Made by a program: the position numbers and the translations under genes
Virus record (IMG/VR): IMGVR_UViG_3300006789_000234
Coordinates: 1-20,701 of that record
Reading direction: 5' to 3' (one strand)
From: a virus
DNA length: 20,701 nucleotides
Notes under the pieces: model-generated
Database searches by the model: none
What the model saw: only the letters and a program-made list of their open reading frames with translations
Told to the model about the DNA's origin: nothing
Shown here: positions 1-6,435 of the stretch, piece by piece
Layout: each line of letters starts with the position of its first letter
Position numbering within the stretch: position 1 is the stretch's first letter

Positions 1-71
1 ACCCAATGGGGTTAACCGAAAGCGAACTCGTAACGTACTTACCCAACAAACAGGAGAATACTGATGACTGA
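1..71 (+). other. Possible 3' end of an upstream gene, frame uncertain
   Basis: Two frames are open from the left edge. One ends in TGA at 62-64 and makes a TGATG junction with the next start at 64. The other ends in TGA at 69-71. The second has codon use closer to the neighbours; the first has the more classic junction. The CAGGAG at 50-55 is the Shine-Dalgarno sequence of the next gene. The left neighbour probably ends here, but the frame cannot be decided from so short a stretch. Confidence 0.25.
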
Positions 72-270
72 GTTAAAAATAACAGTCAGAAGATCAGATG
101 TAGTTAAGATGCTGATTGATGGCTGGACTACGAGTGAATTAAAGGCTGTTGCTTTTAAGTTAGGTATATCAGGTGAGGTTCCGGAGTTAAGGACTCAAGT
201 AAAATTTGCTTTGCTTTTCCCTCACATTAAGTTTAGAGAAACTCTTTCGTTTTTAGATGAGCAATGCTGA
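64..270 (+). CDS. Small hypothetical phage protein, 68 aa
   Basis: I do not recognise this protein. The start is supported by CAGGAG at 50-55, eight bases before ATG. Hydrophobic and charged residues alternate, and the middle (around residues 20-40) reads like a short helical stretch followed by a Pro-containing turn. No signal peptide, membrane segment or Cys cluster is visible. Its stop overlaps the next gene by seven bases, as expected in a coupled phage operon. It is probably a real small early gene; function unknown. Confidence 0.6.
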   Translation: MTELKITVRRSDVVKMLIDGWTTSELKAVAFKLGISGEVPELRTQVKFALLFPHIKFRETLSFLDEQC

Positions 271-467
271 TGGATGAGTGTGATGTAGTGACCGGACTGC
301 GCGGTGTATTGGCTGATATGCCCGCCGACAGCGGTAATGGGGTTCTCTGTGGTCTTATAGACGAACTGAAATGTGACGTTGTTTCAATAGGAGGTGTAGA
401 CTATGCTAACGATCATAAGATTCAGTATCTTCATGATTTTTTTGACTTGTTTTCTTCTTATTCTTGA
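264..467 (+). CDS. Small hypothetical acidic protein, 67 aa
   Basis: Unrecognised. The ATG at 264 lies inside the last codons of the preceding gene; another in-frame ATG follows at 270. No strong Shine-Dalgarno sequence is visible, so translation is probably coupled to the upstream gene. The protein is acidic, with many Asp and Val residues, two Cys residues and an aromatic C-terminal end (around residues 54-65). There are no catalytic motifs. Reality is supported mainly by position and by the lack of any better frame here. Confidence 0.5.
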   Translation: MLMDECDVVTGLRGVLADMPADSGNGVLCGLIDELKCDVVSIGGVDYANDHKIQYLHDFFDLFSSYS

Positions 468-482
468 AGGGTAGGGGGTAGT

Positions 483-722
483 ATGTCCAGATCACGCAAG
501 AAAACCTGTATATCGGGTGCGACTCTCTGCAAGTCGGAGAAAAAATACAAGATTGCCAATCACAAACGTGAGAGGAAGGCCGTGAAGCAGGCCATGTACA
601 ATGGGGATGAGGTACTGCCCCACTATCGTGAGTTGTCTAATCCGTGGTGCATGGGTAAGGATGGACGGTTTTATTTTGGTAACTATGACACAGATATGGT
701 GTCAAAATTGCTGAGAAAATAG
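483..722 (+). CDS. Conserved small basic phage protein, 79 aa
   Basis: The N-terminus MSRSRKKT, the central basic helix with KRERKAVKQA (about residues 28-37) and the end with MGKDGRFYFG (about 57-66) match the pattern of a small basic protein I recall in many phages and prophages, with no known function. AGGGGGT just upstream of ATG is the ribosome-binding site. Strong positive charge suggests nucleic-acid or ribosome contact, but that is inference. The central basic segment resembles that of the tiny gene at 5495-5632, so the two may be related. A 76-bp gap with RNA structure follows. Confidence 0.8.
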   Translation: MSRSRKKTCISGATLCKSEKKYKIANHKRERKAVKQAMYNGDEVLPHYRELSNPWCMGKDGRFYFGNYDTDMVSKLLRK

Positions 723-736
723 GATCGTGATTAGGG

Positions 737-793
737 GCTACTCCCTACCTGGGTGTAGCAAACCAACGTGGCGCAAGCCACTAATATAGGAGG
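737..793 (+). promoter_or_regulatory. Structured leader with two tandem hairpins before the 799 gene
   Basis: The gap can fold into two adjacent hairpins. Hairpin 1 pairs GCTAC (737-741) with GTAGC (755-759), has a T/T mismatch, then pairs CCC (743-745) with GGG (751-753) around a five-base loop. Hairpin 2 pairs GTGGC (768-772) with GCCAC (777-781) closed by a GCAA tetraloop. The Shine-Dalgarno AGGAGG (788-793) follows directly. CTCC at 741-744 could instead pair with GGAG at 789-792, which would hide the ribosome-binding site. It matches no riboswitch class I can name. A cis-regulatory or RNA-stabilising role is inferred. Confidence 0.45.
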
Positions 794-798
794 CTATT

Positions 799-1056
799 AT
801 GCCTTTATTCAGTAGTGTATCAGTAAAGATGTTAAAGGGCTGTGAACTGACCGAGCAGGATTGGATGGATGCGGTGAGGAAACAGGATAGGACTGACGCT
901 GAGATAGAGAGGCGCAGAGGGAAGTATGAGTGGTGGGAATCCACTGATCCTATAGCACTCCAGGAACTGGATGACACTAGGTTGGGTGTCTATCTGGATG
1001 GTGGAAAGACCTGGAAGCAGGTTCAAGGGGAATGTGAGGAGATAAATGATGTTTGA
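799..1056 (+). CDS. Hypothetical charged protein, 85 aa
   Basis: Not recognised. AGGAGG at 788-793 gives a clear start at 799. The central part (about residues 20-50) is rich in Asp, Glu, Arg and Trp and looks helical; the C-terminal third is acidic and contains a YLDGG segment. There is no membrane segment or metal-binding motif. It is the first gene after the structured leader, so any regulation by those hairpins would act on it first. It overlaps the next gene by 11 bases, and the SD of that gene (GAGGAG) lies within its last codons. Confidence 0.65.
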   Translation: MPLFSSVSVKMLKGCELTEQDWMDAVRKQDRTDAEIERRRGKYEWWESTDPIALQELDDTRLGVYLDGGKTWKQVQGECEEINDV

Positions 1057-1252
1057 GTCAAAAGAAATATACCTTGAGGACTTGCAGAGAACTGCTATCC
1101 CAGTTTGGGATAGTGTTTTACGGGCTACAGTATATAGACTGGGTGATTTCGACTCCTCACCACCGTTGCTTGGTAGACAGTCGGATGATGGTGATATATA
1201 CTACTCGCAACTTGTTCTTCTTTCACAACCACCAGTCGTTTCAATTCACTAG
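1046..1252 (+). CDS. Small hypothetical protein, 68 aa
   Basis: Unrecognised. There are two consecutive ATGs (1046 and 1049); GAGGAG lies just upstream, so either could be used. The frame was preferred over an overlapping TTG-started frame (1053-1265) because it has the SD and ATG and a more protein-like composition. The product has an N-terminal region with several acidic residues and a hydrophobic, Pro-containing C-terminus. It sits directly before the MoxR-like ATPase gene, separated by nine bases that hold the SD of that gene. Function unknown. Confidence 0.5.
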   Translation: MMFESKEIYLEDLQRTAIPVWDSVLRATVYRLGDFDSSPPLLGRQSDDGDIYYSQLVLLSQPPVVSIH

Positions 1253-1261
1253 GAGACATAT

Positions 1262-2275
1262 ATGACAGCGAAGATAGCGGTAACTGATCTGCCTAAGTAT
1301 CTGACGTTTGCCACGCAGAATGGTAATTCTGTGATGGTAGTAGGGGAATCAGGTATAGGCAAGACAGAAGTGGTTAACTCTTGGGCTATGGCTGAGTTGG
1401 GTAATGTCATAGACTTTAGAGCCACGCAAATAGGTGATGCTGATATCCGAGGTGTGCCATACAGGGATGAGTTGCTTTCCAGATGGGCGATACCCGACTT
1501 CCTTCCCAGGGTTGATAGGGATGGGGAGAGAGGCGCGTTCGTAATGGATGAGTTCCTGGATCAGAATATGGAATCGGTTAAGGCATCGTTGCAACAACTC
1601 TTTCTTGAGAAAAGACTGGGAGACTACAAGTTTCCTGAGAGTTGGATAATCATAGCCATAGGTAACAGGCGTGAGCATGGTGGTATAAACAGGGGTTTAT
1701 CCTACGCATTACAGGATAGATTCTCCCATTATGAGGTGGTGTTAGACCCAGATGGGTTGCTCAGATACCTCATGAAGATGGGTGTTGACCCTATGGTGCA
1801 ATCCTTTCTTAAGATGCACGGTAATTTTATGCACATGAGGCCAGAGAAGGGTGATGGTAACTGGGCGTGGCCCACACCTAGAAGTTGGGAAAAGCTGAGT
1901 AAAACCAGGAGCCTTAACCCACCAGATGACATAAGGTTTCACTTATATTCAGCAGATGTGGGAGAAGGGGCAGCGGTAGCGTTCAGAGCGCATGAGAAGG
2001 TAGCATCTGAGGTGCCTGATCCTGATGACTGCATAAAGAATCCAGGCAAGGCCAAGGTTCCTGAGAACCCAAGTGCACAGTATGCTATAGCATGTAGTCT
2101 GGCATTTCATTCAAGCCCAGAAAATTATGAGTCTGTCTTGAAATACATGAGCCGATTGCCTGCTGAGTATGGTATAATGGTAGTGAAGGAATCAACCAGT
2201 AACAAGCCAGAACTATGTGATACCAAGGCGTTCACTGATTTCGGTATGAAGAATACTGATATCCTATTAGGATAA
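1262..2275 (+). CDS. MoxR-like AAA+ ATPase, 337 aa
   Basis: An AAA+ ATPase of the MoxR/dynein-related type. Walker A is GESGIGKT (residues 28-35), Walker B is FVMDEF with D96 and E97, sensor 1 is the Asn of IGNR (N135), and LQDRF around residues 149-154 carries the likely arginine finger (R153). Such proteins form hexameric rings that remodel a client through a VWA-domain partner. That partner lies two genes downstream (2624-3748), which strongly supports the class. The start has AGGAG upstream. The C-terminal third lacks a second recognisable domain. Phage versions are often labelled CobS-like, but the VWA partner here fits a MoxR/DUF2201 pairing better. Client and purpose in the phage are unknown. 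Confidence 0.9.
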   Translation: MTAKIAVTDLPKYLTFATQNGNSVMVVGESGIGKTEVVNSWAMAELGNVIDFRATQIGDADIRGVPYRDELLSRWAIPDFLPRVDRDGERGAFVMDEFLDQNMESVKASLQQLFLEKRLGDYKFPESWIIIAIGNRREHGGINRGLSYALQDRFSHYEVVLDPDGLLRYLMKMGVDPMVQSFLKMHGNFMHMRPEKGDGNWAWPTPRSWEKLSKTRSLNPPDDIRFHLYSADVGEGAAVAFRAHEKVASEVPDPDDCIKNPGKAKVPENPSAQYAIACSLAFHSSPENYESVLKYMSRLPAEYGIMVVKESTSNKPELCDTKAFTDFGMKNTDILLG

Positions 2276-2285
2276 GGAGTTTAAT

Positions 2286-2633
2286 ATGGCTAAGAAAGTT
2301 GGGTTTAAGTCTCTGTATTATGATATAATGTATGTAATAGGAGATCATGCATATCAGTATTTTGAATCTATCCCTTGCGTAGATGATGAACTAACATGGA
2401 AGCATGGTTTTTGGTGGAATGTATTCCAGTTCTGTATTGTTAGGGGTATGCCAGATAATCAAGAGATTTATTATACATCTATTCATAATGAAGATACCTG
2501 TAGAGATACAGTACGGTTTTATGATGGGCTTGATGAAGAAGATGCAGAGACAAGAAGGATAGATAACCTAAGTCCAGAGGAAGCGTTTTCTGAATTACTA
2601 GATGAAGCAGAGGGAGAAAGCGTATGCAGTTAG
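2286..2633 (+). CDS. Hypothetical acidic protein between the ATPase and the VWA gene, 115 aa
   Basis: Not recognised. AAGGAG precedes the ATG. The protein is rich in aromatic residues in its first half (Tyr, Phe and Trp around residues 10-55) and ends in a strongly acidic tail (about residues 75-112). There is no transmembrane segment or catalytic motif. It overlaps the VWA gene by ten bases, so the two are probably translated together. Sitting between the two parts of the ATPase-VWA pair, it may be an adaptor or a client; that is inferred from position only. Confidence 0.65.
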   Translation: MAKKVGFKSLYYDIMYVIGDHAYQYFESIPCVDDELTWKHGFWWNVFQFCIVRGMPDNQEIYYTSIHNEDTCRDTVRFYDGLDEEDAETRRIDNLSPEEAFSELLDEAEGESVCS

Positions 2634-3748
2634 AAAGAAAACTTGAGGCTTCAAGGTCACACGCATTACTAGACCATCCGTTCTTCGGTACGTTGCTGTG
2701 TCCTATGAAGATGAAGCCACATAATGAGATAGATACCTTTGCTACTGATGGGGTTTCTATATTCTACAATGAGGAGTACGCTGATAGCCTGAGTACTGAG
2801 TTGGTTACTGGTATACTGCTACATGAGGTGATGCACTGTGGGTTCTTTCATGTGACCAGGAGAGGAACAAGGAATCCTATGGTATGGAATCTAGCATGTG
2901 ACTATGCTATCAACCCATTGCTTGTTAAGTATGGCATCAAACTTCCAGAAAGTGCATTACTAGATGAGAAGTACGATGAGTGGAGTGCTGATGCAATCTA
3001 TAATGACCTGATAAAGAACGCTACGGAAGTTGATGGGCCTGGGTTGGGGGATATTGGTGGAACTGGATACTTTGAAGATGGTAAGTTAACATCATCAGAG
3101 AAGCAAGAGGTAGAGAATGAATGGAAAGAAAGGCTAGTATCTGCTGCTGAAGCATGCAAACTAAGGGGTACATTGCCTGGAGAATTCAAGAGTTTAATAG
3201 ATGAATTTCTTGAGCCTAAAGTATTATGGGGTGAGCAGTTAAGGATGTACGCCTATGATCTAGTGAGATATGACTCAAGTTGGACTAAGCCTAACAAAAG
3301 ATTCATAGATGATGGGATATATTTACCATCAGTTAAGAAAATGAACGGCATAAGTAAATTAGTAGTAGCAACAGATGATAGCGGTTCAATGACCCCATAC
3401 CTTGACCAATGTGGTGGGGAGATAACTTCAATAATGGAGGAGTGTGATATAGATGAATGTATCGTTCTTTATGTTGATAGTGCTGTTAATAATGTACAAC
3501 GCTATACCCCTGACGATCTACCGATAGTTATAGATAGCAGGGGTGGTGGTGGTACATCGTTCGAGCCTGCCTTTGAATGGGTAGAGGAACATGATGAGAA
3601 TCCTACACTGTTTATATATCTAACAGATATGTTCGGTTCTTTTCCTGAGTATGCACCAGATTACCCTGTATTATGGGTTGCTTTTGATGCTGATCCAGGG
3701 TATTATAAGGATAAGTGTGGGTTCGGTGAGATAATCGTAGTAGATTAA
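2624..3748 (+). CDS. Zincin-like plus VWA domain protein (DUF2201-like), 374 aa
   Basis: Two parts are visible. The N-terminal half has HEVMHCGFFH (H67, E68, H71, H76), a HExxHxxxxH metal-binding pattern typical of the putative metallopeptidase domain DUF2201. The C-terminal half is a von Willebrand factor A domain with an apparently complete MIDAS: DDSGS (D251, S253, S255), the Thr of GGGGTSFEP (T311) and the Asp of LTDMF (D335). This is the expected partner of a MoxR-like ATPase, which lies just upstream. The VWA part would bind a divalent metal and a partner protein; whether the zincin part cleaves anything is unknown. It overlaps the preceding gene by ten bases, with GGGAG as ribosome-binding site. 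Confidence 0.9.
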   Translation: MQLERKLEASRSHALLDHPFFGTLLCPMKMKPHNEIDTFATDGVSIFYNEEYADSLSTELVTGILLHEVMHCGFFHVTRRGTRNPMVWNLACDYAINPLLVKYGIKLPESALLDEKYDEWSADAIYNDLIKNATEVDGPGLGDIGGTGYFEDGKLTSSEKQEVENEWKERLVSAAEACKLRGTLPGEFKSLIDEFLEPKVLWGEQLRMYAYDLVRYDSSWTKPNKRFIDDGIYLPSVKKMNGISKLVVATDDSGSMTPYLDQCGGEITSIMEECDIDECIVLYVDSAVNNVQRYTPDDLPIVIDSRGGGGTSFEPAFEWVEEHDENPTLFIYLTDMFGSFPEYAPDYPVLWVAFDADPGYYKDKCGFGEIIVVD

Positions 3749-3758
3749 GGAGAAATAT

Positions 3759-4667
3759 ATGAGCCTAAGTGAAAAAGCTTTACTGTTAACGGTAGATTTT
3801 TCCATACCAAGTGGCAGAAAAGTTGACAAACAGGTGTCGAATGACATCGCAGATCAGTACAATATAGAGGGAGGACGCAGAAGTTCGGGGAATTTCAATA
3901 AGATTACTATTGATTCCAAGTACCTAAAAGAACCACAAAATATTAAAAGAAAAGTAATAAATGCCTTTGATAATATGACATTGCCGTGGTTAAACAATGG
4001 AATTAAGGTAAACTTACTTCCTAATACACAGTTAATGGCCTTCTCTAAGGTGTGGAGAGATGCCAGGAGAGAGATGGACCAGTATATATGGAAGCTAGAG
4101 AACGGGTTGTACGATGAGATGATGCAAGATAGCAAGGATAGATTAAACGGGCAATCATCAGATGATGGAGGGTTATTTAGCGAGTGGGATTACCCACCAG
4201 TTGAGGCCTTTGTATCTAAGTTTAAGATGGAGCAGTGGGTTAGGCCAGTGCCTGATGCAGATAGCCTGGACTTGAGGGTGGCTGTTGGCGAGGCAGAGGC
4301 TGAACGTATCAAGGAGGACATAAAAGATAGTATCGCTCAGCAGTTTGAAAAGTCTAAGGAATATTTATGCAATAGAATAGTAGAAAATGTAGAGCATATG
4401 AAGAAGGTTCTATCAGGTAAGAACAAGAATGGTAACCCTGTTATACATGATACTTTAATGGAGAAGATGGAACAGTTGGTAAATATATTGCCCGAACTAA
4501 ACTTTGCTGATGATCAGGAGATAGAGGATATAAGGCGAAGGATTAGGGATGAGTTGCTTGAGGATGTAGATGTGTTGCGTAAGGATGCAGACGCAAGAGA
4601 TGATGTGTTAAGTTCAACAGATGATATACTGAATAGAATGGAGAAAATTTATGGTATGGCGAAATAG
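3759..4667 (+). CDS. Charged 302-aa protein, third component of the MoxR-VWA cassette
   Basis: I cannot assign this with certainty. AAGGAGA precedes ATG, and it follows the VWA gene by ten bases. The N-terminal third looks globular; from about residue 165 the sequence is dominated by Glu, Lys, Arg and Leu in long helical, coiled-coil-like stretches. It resembles in size and place the DUF3150-type proteins that I recall beside MoxR-VWA pairs in phages, but that is a suggestion, not an identification. No Walker motif, metal-binding cluster or membrane segment is visible. It overlaps the next gene by 17 bases. It may be a structural adaptor or substrate of the ATPase. Confidence 0.7.
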   Translation: MSLSEKALLLTVDFSIPSGRKVDKQVSNDIADQYNIEGGRRSSGNFNKITIDSKYLKEPQNIKRKVINAFDNMTLPWLNNGIKVNLLPNTQLMAFSKVWRDARREMDQYIWKLENGLYDEMMQDSKDRLNGQSSDDGGLFSEWDYPPVEAFVSKFKMEQWVRPVPDADSLDLRVAVGEAEAERIKEDIKDSIAQQFEKSKEYLCNRIVENVEHMKKVLSGKNKNGNPVIHDTLMEKMEQLVNILPELNFADDQEIEDIRRRIRDELLEDVDVLRKDADARDDVLSSTDDILNRMEKIYGMAK

Positions 4668-5514
4668 CTCCCATGATATGGGTTACAGTGAGTACGGTGA
4701 TTACAAAAAGATTAATGACTATTATAATACTGAGATAAATATAGTAAGGATGGGCCATGATTTTAATCTAGTAAAAAGTAATCACGGCGATTTACTTTTT
4801 CAGATGGAGACTCAGACATGGGAGAACGAGGAGAGTGTCACTATCTCAGATACTGTAATCACATATAAGAAAAATGGCGATATTTACTTAGACGTTCCAG
4901 CTAAAGAGCGCTTCGGTATGTATCGGCATCAGCAGGCAAGAAGCATGGAAAGAATGTTATCATATTTACCGGAGTCAGTAGGTATATATGAAACAAATTC
5001 TAATAATAAAATGTACCTGATGTATGATCCAGGTAGTGATGTTAGGCGAGACAACTATAGTCCTAGGACTGTATGGGATATAACTAAGACACATAGTATA
5101 AAGTTGAGACCATGCGGTAAGGTAGAAGGCGGGAGAAAGATAGAGAGAGGCGTGAAAAAATTCGCTGAAAACAAATCCTTACAAGAACAACTTGAAGCAA
5201 AACATTACAAGGAAATGACAAAGGCTAGGCTTAAGTCTGACCTGGAACTAGACTACGTTACACAGTACGCCACATTCAGAGGCCAAACTACAGATACCAA
5301 GCACTATGCTATTGAGATGTACAAGCCATCTTGCTATGGTCTCAAAGGTCCTAATGATGGGTTGATCAGAAGGTTGTATGTTGGTAGGTTCATGGAGGAT
5401 CATTCAGATGCAGAGGCATGTAAGAAGTTAGCACTAAGTATAGCTAAAGACTTGCCTGATAGTTGTCTTTCTACACAGTTTGCGAGAATGAGAAGTGAAG
5501 CAACGCCAGGCTAA
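4651..5514 (+). CDS. Unrecognised 287-aa protein at the end of the MoxR-VWA cassette
   Basis: No family recognised. The start lies inside the preceding gene with GGAG about eight bases upstream. The N-terminal 100 residues look beta-rich, with alternating hydrophobic residues and Gly-Asp turns. Around residues 145-180 there is a Lys/Glu-rich helical stretch, and around 195-245 a mixed region with Cys, Tyr and Gly. There is no visible nucleotide-binding or nuclease motif and no membrane segment. Tight coupling with the upstream gene suggests it belongs to the same functional unit. It overlaps the tiny basic gene at 5495. Confidence 0.65.
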   Translation: MVWRNSSHDMGYSEYGDYKKINDYYNTEINIVRMGHDFNLVKSNHGDLLFQMETQTWENEESVTISDTVITYKKNGDIYLDVPAKERFGMYRHQQARSMERMLSYLPESVGIYETNSNNKMYLMYDPGSDVRRDNYSPRTVWDITKTHSIKLRPCGKVEGGRKIERGVKKFAENKSLQEQLEAKHYKEMTKARLKSDLELDYVTQYATFRGQTTDTKHYAIEMYKPSCYGLKGPNDGLIRRLYVGRFMEDHSDAEACKKLALSIAKDLPDSCLSTQFARMRSEATPG

Positions 5515-5632
5515 GCCAAGGTATAATTATCCTATACTTAAGAAAGGTGGGAAGCATCTTAAATCTAGGAAACGTGAGAGAAGGGAAGCTAAAAAGGAGA
5601 TAAGATACGATGAGACAAGCGGAGATGTTTAA
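5495..5632 (+). CDS. Tiny very basic protein, 45 aa, GTG start
   Basis: This frame begins just after a stop at 5489-5491 and starts with GTG at 5495, which would be read as Met. It fills the otherwise empty gap 5515-5609 and overlaps both neighbours (20 and 23 bases). The product is extremely basic; its segment KSRKRERREAKKEI (about residues 24-37) resembles HKRERKAVKQAM in the 483-722 protein, and both are followed by an acidic Tyr-Asn/Asp-rich turn. No convincing Shine-Dalgarno sequence is seen, so coupling to the upstream gene would be needed. The similarity to a recognised small phage protein is the main reason to think it is real. Confidence 0.4.
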   Translation: MKQRQAKPRYNYPILKKGGKHLKSRKRERREAKKEIRYDETSGDV

Positions 5633-5828
5633 GTCAGAGTTATACATGACACCGGAAGATCATGACATAGCAATAGAAGTAATGGACTGGTCAAGCTTTT
5701 ACATTGATGATAGTAATGAGTGTGTTATAATGAGAGACTGTGTTAGGTTATCTAATAGAGGGTTTATTCCAGAAGAAATAAATATTATATTAGATAAGAC
5801 AGATAATAGACCCTTCAGTATGGTATAA
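5610..5828 (+). CDS. Small hypothetical acidic protein, 72 aa
   Basis: Unrecognised. AAGGAG near 5594 precedes the ATG at 5610. It is an acidic protein with a Trp-Ser-Ser-Phe-Tyr stretch near residue 27 and a C-terminal part that looks like a helix-turn-helix-sized segment, but no family signature is clear. Its stop codon TAA at 5826-5828 lies inside the TATAAT of the repeated leader that precedes the methyltransferase gene, so the coding end and that leader share bases. Confidence 0.6.
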   Translation: MRQAEMFKSELYMTPEDHDIAIEVMDWSSFYIDDSNECVIMRDCVRLSNRGFIPEEINIILDKTDNRPFSMV

Positions 5829-5838
5829 TATATAGGAG
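5821..5838 (+). promoter_or_regulatory. Repeated leader, copy 1: extended -10 plus Shine-Dalgarno
   Basis: TGGTATAATATATAGGAG occurs here and again at 6412-6429 without a mismatch. TGGTATAAT fits the bacterial extended -10 consensus (TGnTATAAT); AGGAG is the ribosome-binding site of the methyltransferase gene at 5843. If used as a promoter, RNA would start at about 5836, giving an extremely short leader. No good -35 is visible, which extended -10 promoters can do without. A similar but shorter stretch (TAATATAGGAGG) lies before the gene at 799. Confidence 0.45.
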
Positions 5839-5842
5839 GATT

Positions 5843-6409
5843 ATGAAAGACAAAACCATTATATCTTTGTTTGATTATTCGGGTGCCTGGTCTCAGCCAT
5901 ACCGAGACGCAGGCTATGATGTAATCCAAGTAGATATAAAACATGGGCAGGACATAAGATGGGCTTATCATATGGACAAGGATGTGCAAGGTATACTTAT
6001 GGCACCACCCTGCACTGCGTTTGCTGTGAGTGGAGCGCAGTACTGGAAAAAGAAGGATGAGGATGGTCGCACCCTGGAAGGTATGGCATTAGTGGATGCA
6101 TCTCTAAGGTTCGTTGCTATCTATAACCCTGTTTGGTGGGTGCTTGAGAACCCTGTCGGTAGGCTGAAACGTTGGCTTGGGCCACCTACTCTTATGTTTA
6201 ATCCATGTGATTATGGTGATCCTTACACAAAGAAAACATTACTATGGGGTAAGTTTAATATACCTAAACAGAATAAAGTAGAGGCTAAAAAAGTATGCAC
6301 CCAAGGGAGTTGGATACAGAAACTAGGTGGTAGTTCTGAGCGAACTAAAGAACTTAGAAGTATGACACCCCCTGGGTTTGCTAAAGCATTCTTTAATGCT
6401 AACCCTTAA
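5843..6409 (+). CDS. Compact phage DNA cytosine-5 methyltransferase, 188 aa
   Basis: Transfers a methyl group from S-adenosylmethionine to C5 of cytosine in DNA. SAM-binding motif I is SLFDYSGAWS (residues 8-17), followed by an acidic residue at the end of the next strand (D31). Motif IV is APPCTAF with the catalytic Cys57; motif VI is LENP (101-104). The C-terminus contains MTPPGFAKAF (about 174-183), typical of the closing part of the fold. At 188 aa it is much shorter than host Dcm enzymes (over 300 aa) and shows no obvious target-recognition domain. No restriction endonuclease is adjacent, so it is a solo enzyme that may protect phage DNA. A strong AGGAGG leads the ATG. Confidence 0.85.
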   Translation: MKDKTIISLFDYSGAWSQPYRDAGYDVIQVDIKHGQDIRWAYHMDKDVQGILMAPPCTAFAVSGAQYWKKKDEDGRTLEGMALVDASLRFVAIYNPVWWVLENPVGRLKRWLGPPTLMFNPCDYGDPYTKKTLLWGKFNIPKQNKVEAKKVCTQGSWIQKLGGSSERTKELRSMTPPGFAKAFFNANP

Positions 6410-6411
6410 TG

Positions 6412-6429
6412 TGGTATAATATATAGGAG
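6412..6429 (+). promoter_or_regulatory. Repeated leader, copy 2: extended -10 plus Shine-Dalgarno
   Basis: Exact second copy of the 18-base element at 5821-5838, lying in the 26-base gap between the methyltransferase gene and the 6436 gene. TGGTATAAT is an extended -10 match, and AGGAG serves the ATG at 6436. Together the two copies bracket the methyltransferase. Promoter activity is inferred from sequence only. Confidence 0.45.
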
Positions 6430-6435
6430 AGAATT

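Noticed and set aside
738-977. - strand frame covering the hairpin leader and the 799 gene
   Set aside because: Antisense to a gene with a strong SD; Ser-rich shadow composition.
1053-1265. TTG-started frame overlapping the 1046 gene
   Set aside because: Same stretch as a frame with ATG and a clear SD; Arg/Phe-rich end looks non-coding and it would run into the ATPase start.
1349-1678. 109-codon - strand frame opposite the MoxR-like ATPase
   Set aside because: Antisense to Walker motifs in a well-supported gene, without a ribosome-binding site.
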